A stretch of 64,000 nucleotides of DNA from Gammaproteobacteria bacterium HGW-Gammaproteobacteria-15. GTDB lineage: Bacteria; Pseudomonadota; Gammaproteobacteria; Enterobacterales; Alteromonadaceae. Made by a program: the position numbers and the translations under genes. Below the pieces are notes generated by a model. It had not been told where the DNA came from. It searched no databases and worked only from the letters and a program-made list of their open reading frames with translations. The stretch is from assembly GCA_002840125.1 (NCBI GenBank), contig PGZF01000005.1, positions 372,001-436,000 of the forward strand, given 5' to 3'. Of this stretch, positions 52,663 to 61,614 are shown in pieces. Position 1 is the stretch's first letter, and each line of letters begins with the position of its first letter.

Positions 52663-52920
52663 GCGATATCCCGCAGTTAATGCTGCGAAAAAAAGTCTGC
52701 CGCAGCTGCAGTTGCCTCCCATACGGAGGGGCGCGCAGCTTACAGCAAAAGCGCTGTCAGCGCGAGGAGTATCCGTTATTCATTTACCCCAGCAACAAGC
52801 TGATTGTTCCTATTCTGACACTGGCGCAACCGGTATAGCTTGGTTAAGCTGACTGTATAATAGTTAAATAATGCAAAGTGTTATGCCTGCGGGCGCAGCC
52901 CTTTCACTACCGGAGCAGGC

Positions 52921-53646
52921 ATGAGGCTATGGACAACTGCACTTTTGCTCTACTGCTGGCCGGCACTATCATGCCAATGGCCTGAGCTGACATTTTTAGT
53001 TGGCGTAAACAAGCCACCCTATATAGAAGTAGCAACACAAACCGGCTATGAGCTGGAGTTATTGCAGCAGGTGAGTCTGAAAATGCACCGCTGCGCCGTA
53101 TTTCTGCATACGCCTAATGGCCGGCTACTGGAGCTGTTTAAACAAGGCCAGGCTGATTTTGTTTCGCTGCAGCGTACTGTGCCGGAAGGTTTTAATGCAA
53201 CAGTGCCTTATATTCATTACGAAAATGTGCTGATCACCCGCACAGATCTGCAGCCTCCGGTCAATACGCTGGCCGATTTAGCCGGCAAGCGGGTACTGGC
53301 ATTTCAGAATGCGCACCTGTTTTTACCGCAAGACTACGCGCAGCTGATCCCCGGCTTTGCCAGTTATCAGGAAGTGGTAGATCAACAAAAGCTACCGGCT
53401 ATGCTGTTAAAAAGCCGGGTTGATGTGCTGGTAATGGACAAAAATATTTTTGCCTACTACTACCAGCAAACCGCCCCCGGTGATACCCGCCTGCAGCAAC
53501 TGCCGCTGTTTGGTATTAACAGCTATCACCTGCTGGGGCGTGACACCTGGCTGGTGCAGCGTTTTAATCAGGCCTTGCTGGCATTTCAGCAAAGCCCGCA
53601 ATACCGGCAACTACAGCTCAAATACTTTCAACAGGCAGATCAATAA
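52921..53646 (+). CDS. Periplasmic substrate-binding protein (SBP_bac_3-like)
   Basis: This 241-residue protein has a signal peptide (TALLLYCWPALSCQ) and a bacterial extracellular solute-binding family 3 fold: FLVGVNKPPYIE, YELELLQQVSLKM, LFKQGQADF, NTLADLAGKRVLAFQNA. No transporter genes are next to it, so it may bind amino acids for a distant transporter or sensor. It is divergent from rhlE and convergent with the pullulanase gene. Confidence 0.82.
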   Translation: MRLWTTALLLYCWPALSCQWPELTFLVGVNKPPYIEVATQTGYELELLQQVSLKMHRCAVFLHTPNGRLLELFKQGQADFVSLQRTVPEGFNATVPYIHYENVLITRTDLQPPVNTLADLAGKRVLAFQNAHLFLPQDYAQLIPGFASYQEVVDQQKLPAMLLKSRVDVLVMDKNIFAYYYQQTAPGDTRLQQLPLFGINSYHLLGRDTWLVQRFNQALLAFQQSPQYRQLQLKYFQQADQ

Positions 53647-53669
53647 AGCGGTTATGCTTGCGGGTGCAT

Positions 53670-53694
53670 AAAAAAGCCGCAGCAAGCTGCGGCT
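53670..53694 (-). terminator. Terminator of the pullulanase operon
   Basis: AGCCGCAGC and GCTGCGGCT form a 9-bp stem followed on the minus strand by TTTTTT. It lies 40 bases after the end of the pullulanase gene. Confidence 0.85.
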
Positions 53695-53733
53695 AAACAC
53701 CAGGGGAACCCGGCTGATGCCGGAGTAACACCG

Positions 53734-56700
53734 TTAAAGCTTGGTGATTGTCATTACCGGTGCCTCCGAATTTGTGGCATTTACGCTAAAGCGGTAAGTG
53801 CCAATTTCGGTGACATTAAGCGACAAGTCACCGGAGTTATATTCCAGTAGTTTTGGCGTATTCAGCGTCATAGCACCCACTGCAGCGCCATAGTTAATGG
53901 CACCCCAGCTGGCATCGGCAAACTTGAACGAGTACACTTTCACTTCATCCAGCAGCAGATCCACCTGGTACAGGTTACCACCGGCATAGCCCATGGCATC
54001 GACAGGGTCCCAGTTTTTAGCACCGCGCAAATACACGGTAGTACTTACACCGTAGGGTTGGCGCTCTTGCACTGTTAACACCGGCGCGTCTTTATTATTG
54101 GCATCCAGGGTAAACACATAGGTTGCGGTGTTCGGGATTACCACATTCAAATCGCCGCCGGGGCTGGCCAGTGTTTTTGCCATACCCAATGTGACGCTGT
54201 TACCATCGGCACCTCCACCAAAAATAGGTGTCGTCCAGTCCGCATCGGCCACTTTAAAGTTGTAGCTGCCGGCCACCAGGTCCAGCGCTAATGAATAAAC
54301 ACCATCACCATCATAGGTCATGGCATCTACCGCCCCCCAGCCGTTCATTTCACCTTTAACGTAGATAGTGGTAGCTTCGTAGGGTGGAATATCCGGAGCA
54401 CCCGAGGTGGCATCGGCTGCCAGCCCTGTACCCTGTGCGCCCTGCTGCTGTTTTACAAATACCGCCATCGTTTGCGCCGGTACGGTAAAGGTGCCCTCAT
54501 CTGCGCCCTGGCTAAAACTGGCTACACGTACCCTGGTATCGGCAGATGCCTGCTGGATGGGGTGTAAGTCAAAGCCTGCTGCCGTGCGCACAGTATGCGC
54601 TTGCTCTTGCGACGTGCCGTTAATCACCACCACTAAGGCATCTAACATCGGGTCCAGATCGGTTAACCCTGCACCGTCGTCAATGCTCATAACAATTAAG
54701 CCTTGTGTCTGGTTTTTACCGATATTATGAAAACCTACTCGGGCTATAACATCATCAGCGCTAACCAGCCGGAACAAGTTGCTACCGGCCCGGATACTTA
54801 AAAACTCTTTAAATACATCACTGGCAAAACGGATATCGTCTGCTGCCGGTTTAGCATTGGGGTTAGTCAGTATATTGCTGATGCGCTGCCAGTTGGCTGC
54901 GTTCTTTTCTGCCAGCGGTAAACCAATAGCAAAATTGTTAGTTTGCATACTGAAATCAACAAAGTTAAACCAGTCGCCAGAGTCGTAGCTATCACGGTCC
55001 ATTGATTTTGACCGCAGGAAATCATCACCCATTTGCAAAAACGGAATACCCTGGCTCATCAGCGGTATGGCAAGAGCAATATTGTGCACCCGCACCCGCT
55101 CGTCGATACTCACACTTGGCGCTAAGCCATACTGCAGCTGATCCCACAGCGTTTCGTTATCGTGCTTAGACACATAGTTAATAATATCAGCCGGTTTTTC
55201 GGCATAACCTGCCGCCTGGCCGTTCCAGCTATAGCTGGATGCCGGGCCTGCAATACCCTGATAATTTTGCAGCACATAGTCTTTTAACGTACCGGCCAGG
55301 CCAATACGGATTAAATCCTGTTTACGCAGGTTTTCCTCAGTGGCGGTAGGGTTAGCACTAAACAGTACGGCACTGCGCACTTCATCGCGCAGCCTGTCGT
55401 TAAAGGTACCGACGCCCGAGCCTGCCATATCCTGCTGCTTGGCCTGGACAAATAAACGGTTGTTGGTTACTTCGCCAAAATTCCAGCCTTCACCGTAAAA
55501 GTACACATCAGGCGCTACGCTGCGCACTATGTCGCGGGTGGCCAGAATGCTGTCTTTCGGGTGGTGGCCCATTACGTCGAAGCGGAAGTCGTTAAAGCCA
55601 AAATCCCGCGCCAGAATCACCATCGAATCCTGCATAAACTTCTCAAACATGCGATGCTCAGTAGCAGTGTTCTCGCAGCAGGTTGAGCGCTCCATTGCGC
55701 CGCTAACCGGGTTATAGCGGTGGTAATAACCGGGCACTATTTTGTCAAATACTGAGGTGGTGTTCAGGCCGGAAGCACTGGTATGGTTGTATACCACATC
55801 CAGCACGGTGCGCAGGCCAAGATCATTAAGCGCCTTGTTCATTGCCCGCACTTCGGTAACCCGCGCCACGCCATCCGGGTTCGAGGCATAGCTACCTTCC
55901 GGGGCAATAAAGTGCTGTGGATCATAACCCCAGTTAAAGCCGTCAATACTGCGGATAGCCTGCACCAGCTCCTGTGCTTTCTCGCCAAACGACGAATAGT
56001 CTTGCAGTACCGACAATAAGGTTGCACCGGCAGCGGTGTTGCCACATACCGGCGCTGTCGCATTTAACTGACATAAACGGCCAACAGTGTCGGTAAGTTC
56101 AATACGGCGGCTGGCATCTTCATTAATGTTGGCCTGGTCGTTTAACGGCAGTATGTGGAAGTGTGTTAAGCCGTTATCTGCTAATGATTTTAAGTGTTTT
56201 ACCGGTTCAGAGTCTGTTTCGGTAAAAGCCAGATACTTACCGCGGTTAGCGGCAGTGACACTTTGATCACGGATGGAAAAATCCCGTACATGGCCTTCGT
56301 AAATCACGATATCTTCCGGTTTGGCTACAGTAGGAACCGTGCGATCATCCCAGCCAGCCGGTTTTAAGTCGTCATCATCCAGGTTAACAAACTGACTGTA
56401 CCGGCCATTGGTGGACACACTGAGCGAATACGGATCGGTGGCTTCGGTGGTTTCTACCTTGCGGGTTTGCGGATGATATACCGTGACTTCATAGCGATAA
56501 AACTGGCGGTCCAGCGCACTACTGCCGGTATGGCTCCAGATGCCGGTTTCACTGTCTGCTGTCATCGCATGGGTGGCAGTAAGGGTTTTGCTGGCATTGT
56601 AAACCTTCAGGTTCACACTGCGCGCAGTGGGGGCCCACACTTTGGCAGTAATATTACCGCCTTCGTAAATAACCCCTAAGCTGGCTTCGTCGGCGTCGTT

Positions 56701-57717
56701 ATCTGCTTTGGTATACAAATCGTCCAGCACTTTTGCTGCCTGCACCCAGGTCGCATCCAACAGCACGTTTTCGCTGTCATACGCAGCCAGCACTAACTGG
56801 TTTTTCAACATTGCTTTGGCTTCATCAGCGCTAAAATCTACGCTAAATGCGCTTTGCTCTGCCAGATGCGGCACGAATGCTTTTTGCTCATCGCTAAGGT
56901 TTGCCGGTGTTAATGACACGGCACTGCCGGTTATTTTCTCGTCGAAGTTTACGTCAAGGCTGGCATCGACAGCATAGTGCAGCTTTACCTCTGTCGCTGT
57001 TGCCGCAATCGCAGAACTCCAGACAAAAGTATGCTGATCTAGCCAGTGCGCTGCCGCACCGGCAATACTGACACCTAAAGATACCACCGGGTACTGATAC
57101 ACATCCGGCTTACCGGAGAAGGTCCAGTTCATGCGGGAGAAATCCGGCTCACCTTCCGGTTGCTGCTGGGTCAGCGGCATTTTCATGTCGGCGTCGCTTA
57201 AGTCTTTCTCATCGCCTTTGTGCACAATAAAGTTACCGCAGGCGCCCTCAGTACCAGCGTACCCCGGTTTTAAGGTAAGTAGCCAATAAGCACCATAGTT
57301 TACATCTACACCGTTATGCACCAGGCCATTTTGCCAGGATGGCGCAACCGAGGATGGCTCATAGGCATCGCAACTTTCATTATTCCAGGTGTGTAAAATC
57401 CAGCCGGTATAATTGCCATCGGGGCGTTTGTAATACAGCACCGCCTGATTTGCAGCCGCCATTACCACAGGTACAGGGGCGCCAGGGTCATAACCAATAA
57501 TACAGGACTCATTATTCGCACTGGGAAACGACGGTTTTTTGCATTTTATCGGTGGCGGATCAACACATTCTTTGCCGGCCGCATCAGGAATTTGCGGCAC
57601 ATTGCAGGTTAGCAGTACTGTACCGGGTTTAGTTGAATCACCGCCGCCACAGGCAGCCAGCAGGTGTGCAGCCAGTGCCAGTGCCGCAAGCTTTAGCAGT
57701 TTTATTGTTGTAGTCAT
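53734..57717 (-). CDS. pulA: Lipoprotein pullulanase (GH13), with C-terminal starch-binding modules
   Basis: This 1327-residue surface enzyme has a lipoprotein signal (LAAHLLAAC, C23), a CBM41-type pullulanase-associated domain (about 75-180, LYYKRPDGNYTGWILHTWN), a CBM48 region and a GH13 barrel. The barrel shows region I DVVYNH (near 638), region II FRFDVMGHH (near 711, nucleophile Asp), region III GEGW (near 740, acid Glu) and region IV SKHDN (near 850). Two similar C-terminal modules (TTIYVKGEMNGWG near 1115 and TTVYLRGAKNWDP near 1226) probably bind starch. It cleaves alpha-1,6 bonds of pullulan and branched glucans. The TonB receptor gene lies 21 bases upstream. Confidence 0.92.
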   Translation of the reverse strand: MTTTIKLLKLAALALAAHLLAACGGGDSTKPGTVLLTCNVPQIPDAAGKECVDPPPIKCKKPSFPSANNESCIIGYDPGAPVPVVMAAANQAVLYYKRPDGNYTGWILHTWNNESCDAYEPSSVAPSWQNGLVHNGVDVNYGAYWLLTLKPGYAGTEGACGNFIVHKGDEKDLSDADMKMPLTQQQPEGEPDFSRMNWTFSGKPDVYQYPVVSLGVSIAGAAAHWLDQHTFVWSSAIAATATEVKLHYAVDASLDVNFDEKITGSAVSLTPANLSDEQKAFVPHLAEQSAFSVDFSADEAKAMLKNQLVLAAYDSENVLLDATWVQAAKVLDDLYTKADNDADEASLGVIYEGGNITAKVWAPTARSVNLKVYNASKTLTATHAMTADSETGIWSHTGSSALDRQFYRYEVTVYHPQTRKVETTEATDPYSLSVSTNGRYSQFVNLDDDDLKPAGWDDRTVPTVAKPEDIVIYEGHVRDFSIRDQSVTAANRGKYLAFTETDSEPVKHLKSLADNGLTHFHILPLNDQANINEDASRRIELTDTVGRLCQLNATAPVCGNTAAGATLLSVLQDYSSFGEKAQELVQAIRSIDGFNWGYDPQHFIAPEGSYASNPDGVARVTEVRAMNKALNDLGLRTVLDVVYNHTSASGLNTTSVFDKIVPGYYHRYNPVSGAMERSTCCENTATEHRMFEKFMQDSMVILARDFGFNDFRFDVMGHHPKDSILATRDIVRSVAPDVYFYGEGWNFGEVTNNRLFVQAKQQDMAGSGVGTFNDRLRDEVRSAVLFSANPTATEENLRKQDLIRIGLAGTLKDYVLQNYQGIAGPASSYSWNGQAAGYAEKPADIINYVSKHDNETLWDQLQYGLAPSVSIDERVRVHNIALAIPLMSQGIPFLQMGDDFLRSKSMDRDSYDSGDWFNFVDFSMQTNNFAIGLPLAEKNAANWQRISNILTNPNAKPAADDIRFASDVFKEFLSIRAGSNLFRLVSADDVIARVGFHNIGKNQTQGLIVMSIDDGAGLTDLDPMLDALVVVINGTSQEQAHTVRTAAGFDLHPIQQASADTRVRVASFSQGADEGTFTVPAQTMAVFVKQQQGAQGTGLAADATSGAPDIPPYEATTIYVKGEMNGWGAVDAMTYDGDGVYSLALDLVAGSYNFKVADADWTTPIFGGGADGNSVTLGMAKTLASPGGDLNVVIPNTATYVFTLDANNKDAPVLTVQERQPYGVSTTVYLRGAKNWDPVDAMGYAGGNLYQVDLLLDEVKVYSFKFADASWGAINYGAAVGAMTLNTPKLLEYNSGDLSLNVTEIGTYRFSVNATNSEAPVMTITKL

Positions 57718-57738
57718 TATTCTTGCTCCAAAATCCGG

Positions 57739-60627
57739 TTAAAAGGTGTACACCGCGCCAAGGTAGAACTGGCGGCCAAAAAACTGGATAGTGCCGGTTT
57801 GCGCCTTGTCACCGAAATAGCTTTTTGTTGGCTCGTCTGTCAGGTTGTTAACCTGAAACAGCACTTTGAACTGCTCGGTAATGTCGTAAGAGGTTTGCAG
57901 GTCAATTACCGTTTCGCTGTCAAAGTTAGTGATTTGCTCATCTATACCCACTTGAGACGACACAAACGGCGAGCGGTAGCGGGCGCTGATACGGGCGTCA
58001 AAGCCCTGATAGTTCCAGAACACCGTGCCACTGAATACGTCTTGCGACAGGCCTTCGAAGGTGGTTTCTATCGCGGCACCACCCAGGCTGTTGATCAGGC
58101 TGACTTGGCTTTCGGTATAGGAGTAACTGCCCTGCACACCCAGGCCGGACCACAGCTCCGGCAGGAAATCGAACACCTTGGTAAAGGCCAGCTCGGCGCC
58201 GCGGATATAACCGCCTGCGCCGTTATTTACTGCAGTAGAGAAAGCGCCGTTAAAGGTTGTACGCGGAATACCATCTTCATCAATAATCACCTCAGGTACA
58301 TCAAAACCTGCCGCGGCGAAATCAAATTCCTGAATGGTAAAATCATTTACAAATGACTTAATGTCTTTATAAAACAAAGCAAAAGCGATGGCACCTGACG
58401 GTATGTAGTATTCATACGATAAATCGTACTGGGTAGCCTCAAATGGCCGTAAAAACGGGCTGTTGGCGCTGCTACCGTTAATTTCACCGTCATCGCTGAT
58501 GGTAATAGAGGTGTTAGACGCCAGCCGGTTAATCGGCGGGCGCGACATCACTTTGGCTGCGGCAAAACGAATTTGCGAGTTGTCGGTAATGGCAAAGTTC
58601 AGGTTAAGCTGTGGCAACACATCGGTGTATTTTTCACCCAAAACGCCGGGCGCATAACGGGTGTTTACCAGGCCAGCATCATCGGTAATATTTTGCGCCC
58701 CGCGCAACGGGTCGCCATTTACGTCGGCTAAGTCGGTAGCACTTTGATCGGTTTGCACTACACGCACACCAATATTACCGGTTAGCCCAATGCCAAAAAT
58801 TTCCGTATCCAGGTTCGCCATCACATAACCGGCCAGCACATCTTCGTATACTTCACCGCTTTCTAGCATGGTCCACCCTGTATCAGGGCCATTCGCCACT
58901 TGCTGCGACGGCAGGATACCGGCATTACCGGTGCCCCAGGTTTGCACCGGTTGCGGAATACCCTGCGGGAACCAGGCATTTAATGCTTTATCCAGATCTA
59001 TCGCCAGGTAGCTGGGGTAAGTGGCAAAGTCACCTTTAAAATTCACCACCTCTACCATGTCGGCAGTTAAACGCAGCGGTGGCTGCGAGGTTAAAAAGGC
59101 ACCGTCGCTGCCGTATTCAAATACTGAGCGATTATTTTTGTAGGTGCGCTCGGAGTACCGCACACCGGCTTCCAGTGAGGCAATAACCGGCATATCCAGC
59201 GCCCAGCTGGCATCAAAGCGGTAAGCGGTAACTTCATCTTCATTCACATAGGGGTAAATGCCGTATTTGCTTACCATTACCTTATCAATATCAGCAAACG
59301 CAGCCGCCTGGTTAAAACCCACGCTTGGCAGGTTAAGGCCATTTAACAGGTAAGAAATGGACACATTGCTATCCAACACCGGCGTAGCGGCGGTAGCATC
59401 TTCGGCGACCAGGCCCCATAACAAGCCATTGCGAAAATCGCTTTTGGCGCTGGAATGCGACACATCAAATGACAGGTTTACGCTGGCACTGACATCCCAA
59501 TCGGCATTAATACCAAAGCTGCGTACTTCGTCATAATCGCGGTTGTCATCATTAACCAGTTCAACCCGGGTAAAGCTGCTGGAAGTACGGTTAAAGGTGC
59601 CACCAATGACCGAGCTGCCATTTAATACCGGGTTGCCCAATGCCGCTGTCGGGCCGCCAAACTTAACGCGAAAGCCACGGGCAAAGGCTTCTTTTTCAAA
59701 CTTAGATAAAAATGCATCCGCTTTTAATGTAAAAGCATCGTGCGGTGTCCATTCCAGCGCGGCCATATAGCCATCGCGGGTTTCCTCACCGCCTTTATGC
59801 TGGATCTCAAAACCTTCGCTGATATATTCATTTACGCCATCATCGTTGGTGTCTTTCTGGCCGTTATAGGCCAGGCCGGCAAACTGTGTGGCTACGCTGG
59901 GCTGATATAAGCGGGCATAGCCGGCAGCAAAACCCAGTGTGTCGCCAAGAAACTTACCCTGATACGACATACTGAAACGGTGGCCAAAATCGACCCCGTC
60001 CGGCACTTCGTTGGCGCGGTCGTTGTACATACCGCGGGCATTTACCGTAAAGGTGTGTTGTTTGTCATTACGCAGCGGGCTGGCCGTTTGCAACTCTACC
60101 GTACCGGCCACACCGCCTTCAATTAATGAGGCTTTTGGCGATTTATACACTGCCGCCGAATTAATCAGCTCCGACGGATACTGATCAAACTCAATATTAC
60201 GCTTGCCGCTGGTAGATACCTGCTCGCGGCCATTCAGCGTAGAAAACACAAAACCACCCGACATACCGCGGATATTAATTTCTGCTGCCTGGCCCCCGGT
60301 ACGCACCGCCGAAATACCCGGTAAGCGGGTCAGCGCATCGGCCATCGACACATCCGGCAAGGCGCCTAAATCATCTGCCGAAATGGTTTCTGATACGGTA
60401 TCGCCAAAACGTTTGGCGTCCAGTGAACGGAACAGGCTGCTGGCAAAGCCGCGCACCTGAATAATCTCAACCGCATCTTCCGCTGCCGGCTGAGTATTGT
60501 TTTGTATAGTTGCCTGTTGAGTTGCTGATTGCTGCGCCTGCTCTGCTGTTTGTGCCACAGCAGAACATGCCAGACTACCCACCCCTGCCATAGCAAGTGT
60601 GAGCAGACTAAGCTTGAACTTATTCAT
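57739..60627 (-). CDS. TonB-dependent receptor for maltodextrins, large type
   Basis: This 962-residue receptor starts at ATG 60627, giving a signal peptide (FKLSLLTLAMAGVGSLACSAVAQ). Plug motifs are typical of carbohydrate TonB receptors of alteromonads: IIQVRGFASSLFRSLDAKR, DALTRLPGISAVRTGGQAAEINIRGM, then ASLIEGGVAGTVELQT. The barrel ends in LGAVYTF. Context with pullulanase downstream and LacI-type operators upstream indicates uptake of alpha-glucan oligosaccharides. Confidence 0.92.
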   Translation of the reverse strand: MNKFKLSLLTLAMAGVGSLACSAVAQTAEQAQQSATQQATIQNNTQPAAEDAVEIIQVRGFASSLFRSLDAKRFGDTVSETISADDLGALPDVSMADALTRLPGISAVRTGGQAAEINIRGMSGGFVFSTLNGREQVSTSGKRNIEFDQYPSELINSAAVYKSPKASLIEGGVAGTVELQTASPLRNDKQHTFTVNARGMYNDRANEVPDGVDFGHRFSMSYQGKFLGDTLGFAAGYARLYQPSVATQFAGLAYNGQKDTNDDGVNEYISEGFEIQHKGGEETRDGYMAALEWTPHDAFTLKADAFLSKFEKEAFARGFRVKFGGPTAALGNPVLNGSSVIGGTFNRTSSSFTRVELVNDDNRDYDEVRSFGINADWDVSASVNLSFDVSHSSAKSDFRNGLLWGLVAEDATAATPVLDSNVSISYLLNGLNLPSVGFNQAAAFADIDKVMVSKYGIYPYVNEDEVTAYRFDASWALDMPVIASLEAGVRYSERTYKNNRSVFEYGSDGAFLTSQPPLRLTADMVEVVNFKGDFATYPSYLAIDLDKALNAWFPQGIPQPVQTWGTGNAGILPSQQVANGPDTGWTMLESGEVYEDVLAGYVMANLDTEIFGIGLTGNIGVRVVQTDQSATDLADVNGDPLRGAQNITDDAGLVNTRYAPGVLGEKYTDVLPQLNLNFAITDNSQIRFAAAKVMSRPPINRLASNTSITISDDGEINGSSANSPFLRPFEATQYDLSYEYYIPSGAIAFALFYKDIKSFVNDFTIQEFDFAAAGFDVPEVIIDEDGIPRTTFNGAFSTAVNNGAGGYIRGAELAFTKVFDFLPELWSGLGVQGSYSYTESQVSLINSLGGAAIETTFEGLSQDVFSGTVFWNYQGFDARISARYRSPFVSSQVGIDEQITNFDSETVIDLQTSYDITEQFKVLFQVNNLTDEPTKSYFGDKAQTGTIQFFGRQFYLGAVYTF

Positions 60628-60760
60628 GCCCTGTATCCCCGTTTTATTTTTATAGCGTTTATTTTTATAAAGGGTTGCGCGTTCCATGCGACCGGCATGA
60701 AAACCTGCAGCCTGTTGTTTCAGTGTTTATTTATTGACCGTTAAACGGTAACCCGCAATA

Positions 60761-60774
60761 TGAATACGTATTCA
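60761..60774. promoter_or_regulatory. LacI-type operator, perfect palindrome
   Basis: TGAATACGTATTCA is a perfect 14-base palindrome with a central CG, the form bound by LacI-family regulators such as MalR of alteromonads. It lies about 134 bases upstream of the maltodextrin receptor start codon. No LacI-family gene is in the window. Confidence 0.7.
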
Positions 60775-60908
60775 GTCGTCCAACACGGTGCAAAAAGGCT
60801 AGAGCTGTTCCCGCAGCCGCACCAAACTGGTATATAAAACATGTAGAACACCGCACAAAGCACTGTTGTCGTGCAGGCAAGCTAAGCACAAAGCACAGCT
60901 TTGGTGCA

Positions 60909-60922
60909 CGAATACGTATGCA
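60909..60922. promoter_or_regulatory. Second LacI-type operator
   Basis: CGAATACGTATGCA matches the first operator at 12 of 14 positions and keeps the AATACGTAT core. It lies 134 bases from the other, on the side of the truncated GH13 gene. Confidence 0.55.
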
Positions 60923-61034
60923 TAAACTTGTATGCAGCCGCCGAAACGTTTATCCATTAACCAGCGGGATTGTTAACCAATAAAACAAATTAACAGGCAC
61001 CCGGCAGGCCACCTGCCACCAAAAGAGAGATAAT

Positions 61035-61563
61035 ATGCTCAACATTAAACTGACACCGGTAATGGCCGGATTGCTGGCGGCAGGCACACTGTTCTATGCC
61101 ACTGCAGCTGCGGCTTTTTGCCCGCAAACTTCAGATGCCACACCCAAAGGCCCCATTGCACTGAATGAACAGGGCGAATTTGTGCCTGGCTGGGCTAAAA
61201 GTGCAATCTGGTATCAGGTATTTCCTGAGCGCTTTCGCGATGGTGATCCGGCAAATAACCCAACAGTAGCCGATATTGCCGGTGCAGATCCGGTTGCGTA
61301 ACAGCCTGCCGGCGTTACAACTGGGTGACTTCAGCACCCTGCTTGCCGATAACGACAAAGCGCTGTATGGCTTTGAGCGGCGCTATCAGCAGCAACGGGT
61401 ACGGGTTATTCTGAATAACAGCGATAAACCGCAGCAAGTAACACTAAGCCGTGACCAGCTAAACTGGCAAGAACAGATTGACCAACTGCCGGTAACGGTA
61501 AGCGGCGATAAAATCCGCCTGACCATACCTGCCAAATGGGGCGCGGTGCTGCTGGCGCAGTAA
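61035..61563 (+). pseudogene. GH13 alpha-amylase/cyclomaltodextrinase-like gene with internal deletion
   Basis: The first part (61035-61301, 88 codons) has a signal peptide and the beginning of a GH13 enzyme of neopullulanase type: WAKSAIWYQVFPERFRDGD, NNPTVADIAGADP. The second part, in another frame and open to 61563, is the C-terminal end of such an enzyme: LRNSLPALQLGDF, ALYGFERRYQQQRVRVILNNS. The catalytic barrel between them is missing, and the reading frame breaks at about 61285-61300. So about 1.3-1.5 kb has been lost. The fragment has a full control region and a terminator. Confidence 0.85.
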
Positions 61564-61581
61564 CGGCGCCTGCCAAACCAC

Positions 61582-61608
61582 AAAGGCCACCGGCATAAGG
61601 TGGCCTTT
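61582..61608. terminator. Bidirectional terminator between GH13 remnant and halogenase-like gene
   Basis: AAAGGCCACC and GGTGGCCTTT form a perfect 10-bp stem with a 7-base loop, followed by short T-rich sequences on both strands. Confidence 0.85.
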
Positions 61609-61614
61609 GTTATA

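Larger units (their letters stand above)
60628..61034. other. Divergent control region of the starch locus
   Basis: About 407 bases without a gene. It contains two LacI-type palindromes (60761-60774 and 60909-60922) described separately, and a direct repeat TTTATTTTTATA with copies near 60641 and 60658 close to the receptor start. Promoters for both directions must lie here. Confidence 0.75.

Noticed and set aside
52663-52920. Cold-shock-type or riboswitch leader before rhlE
   Set aside because: Several short hairpins are visible but no motif I recognise; not enough to call a regulatory RNA.
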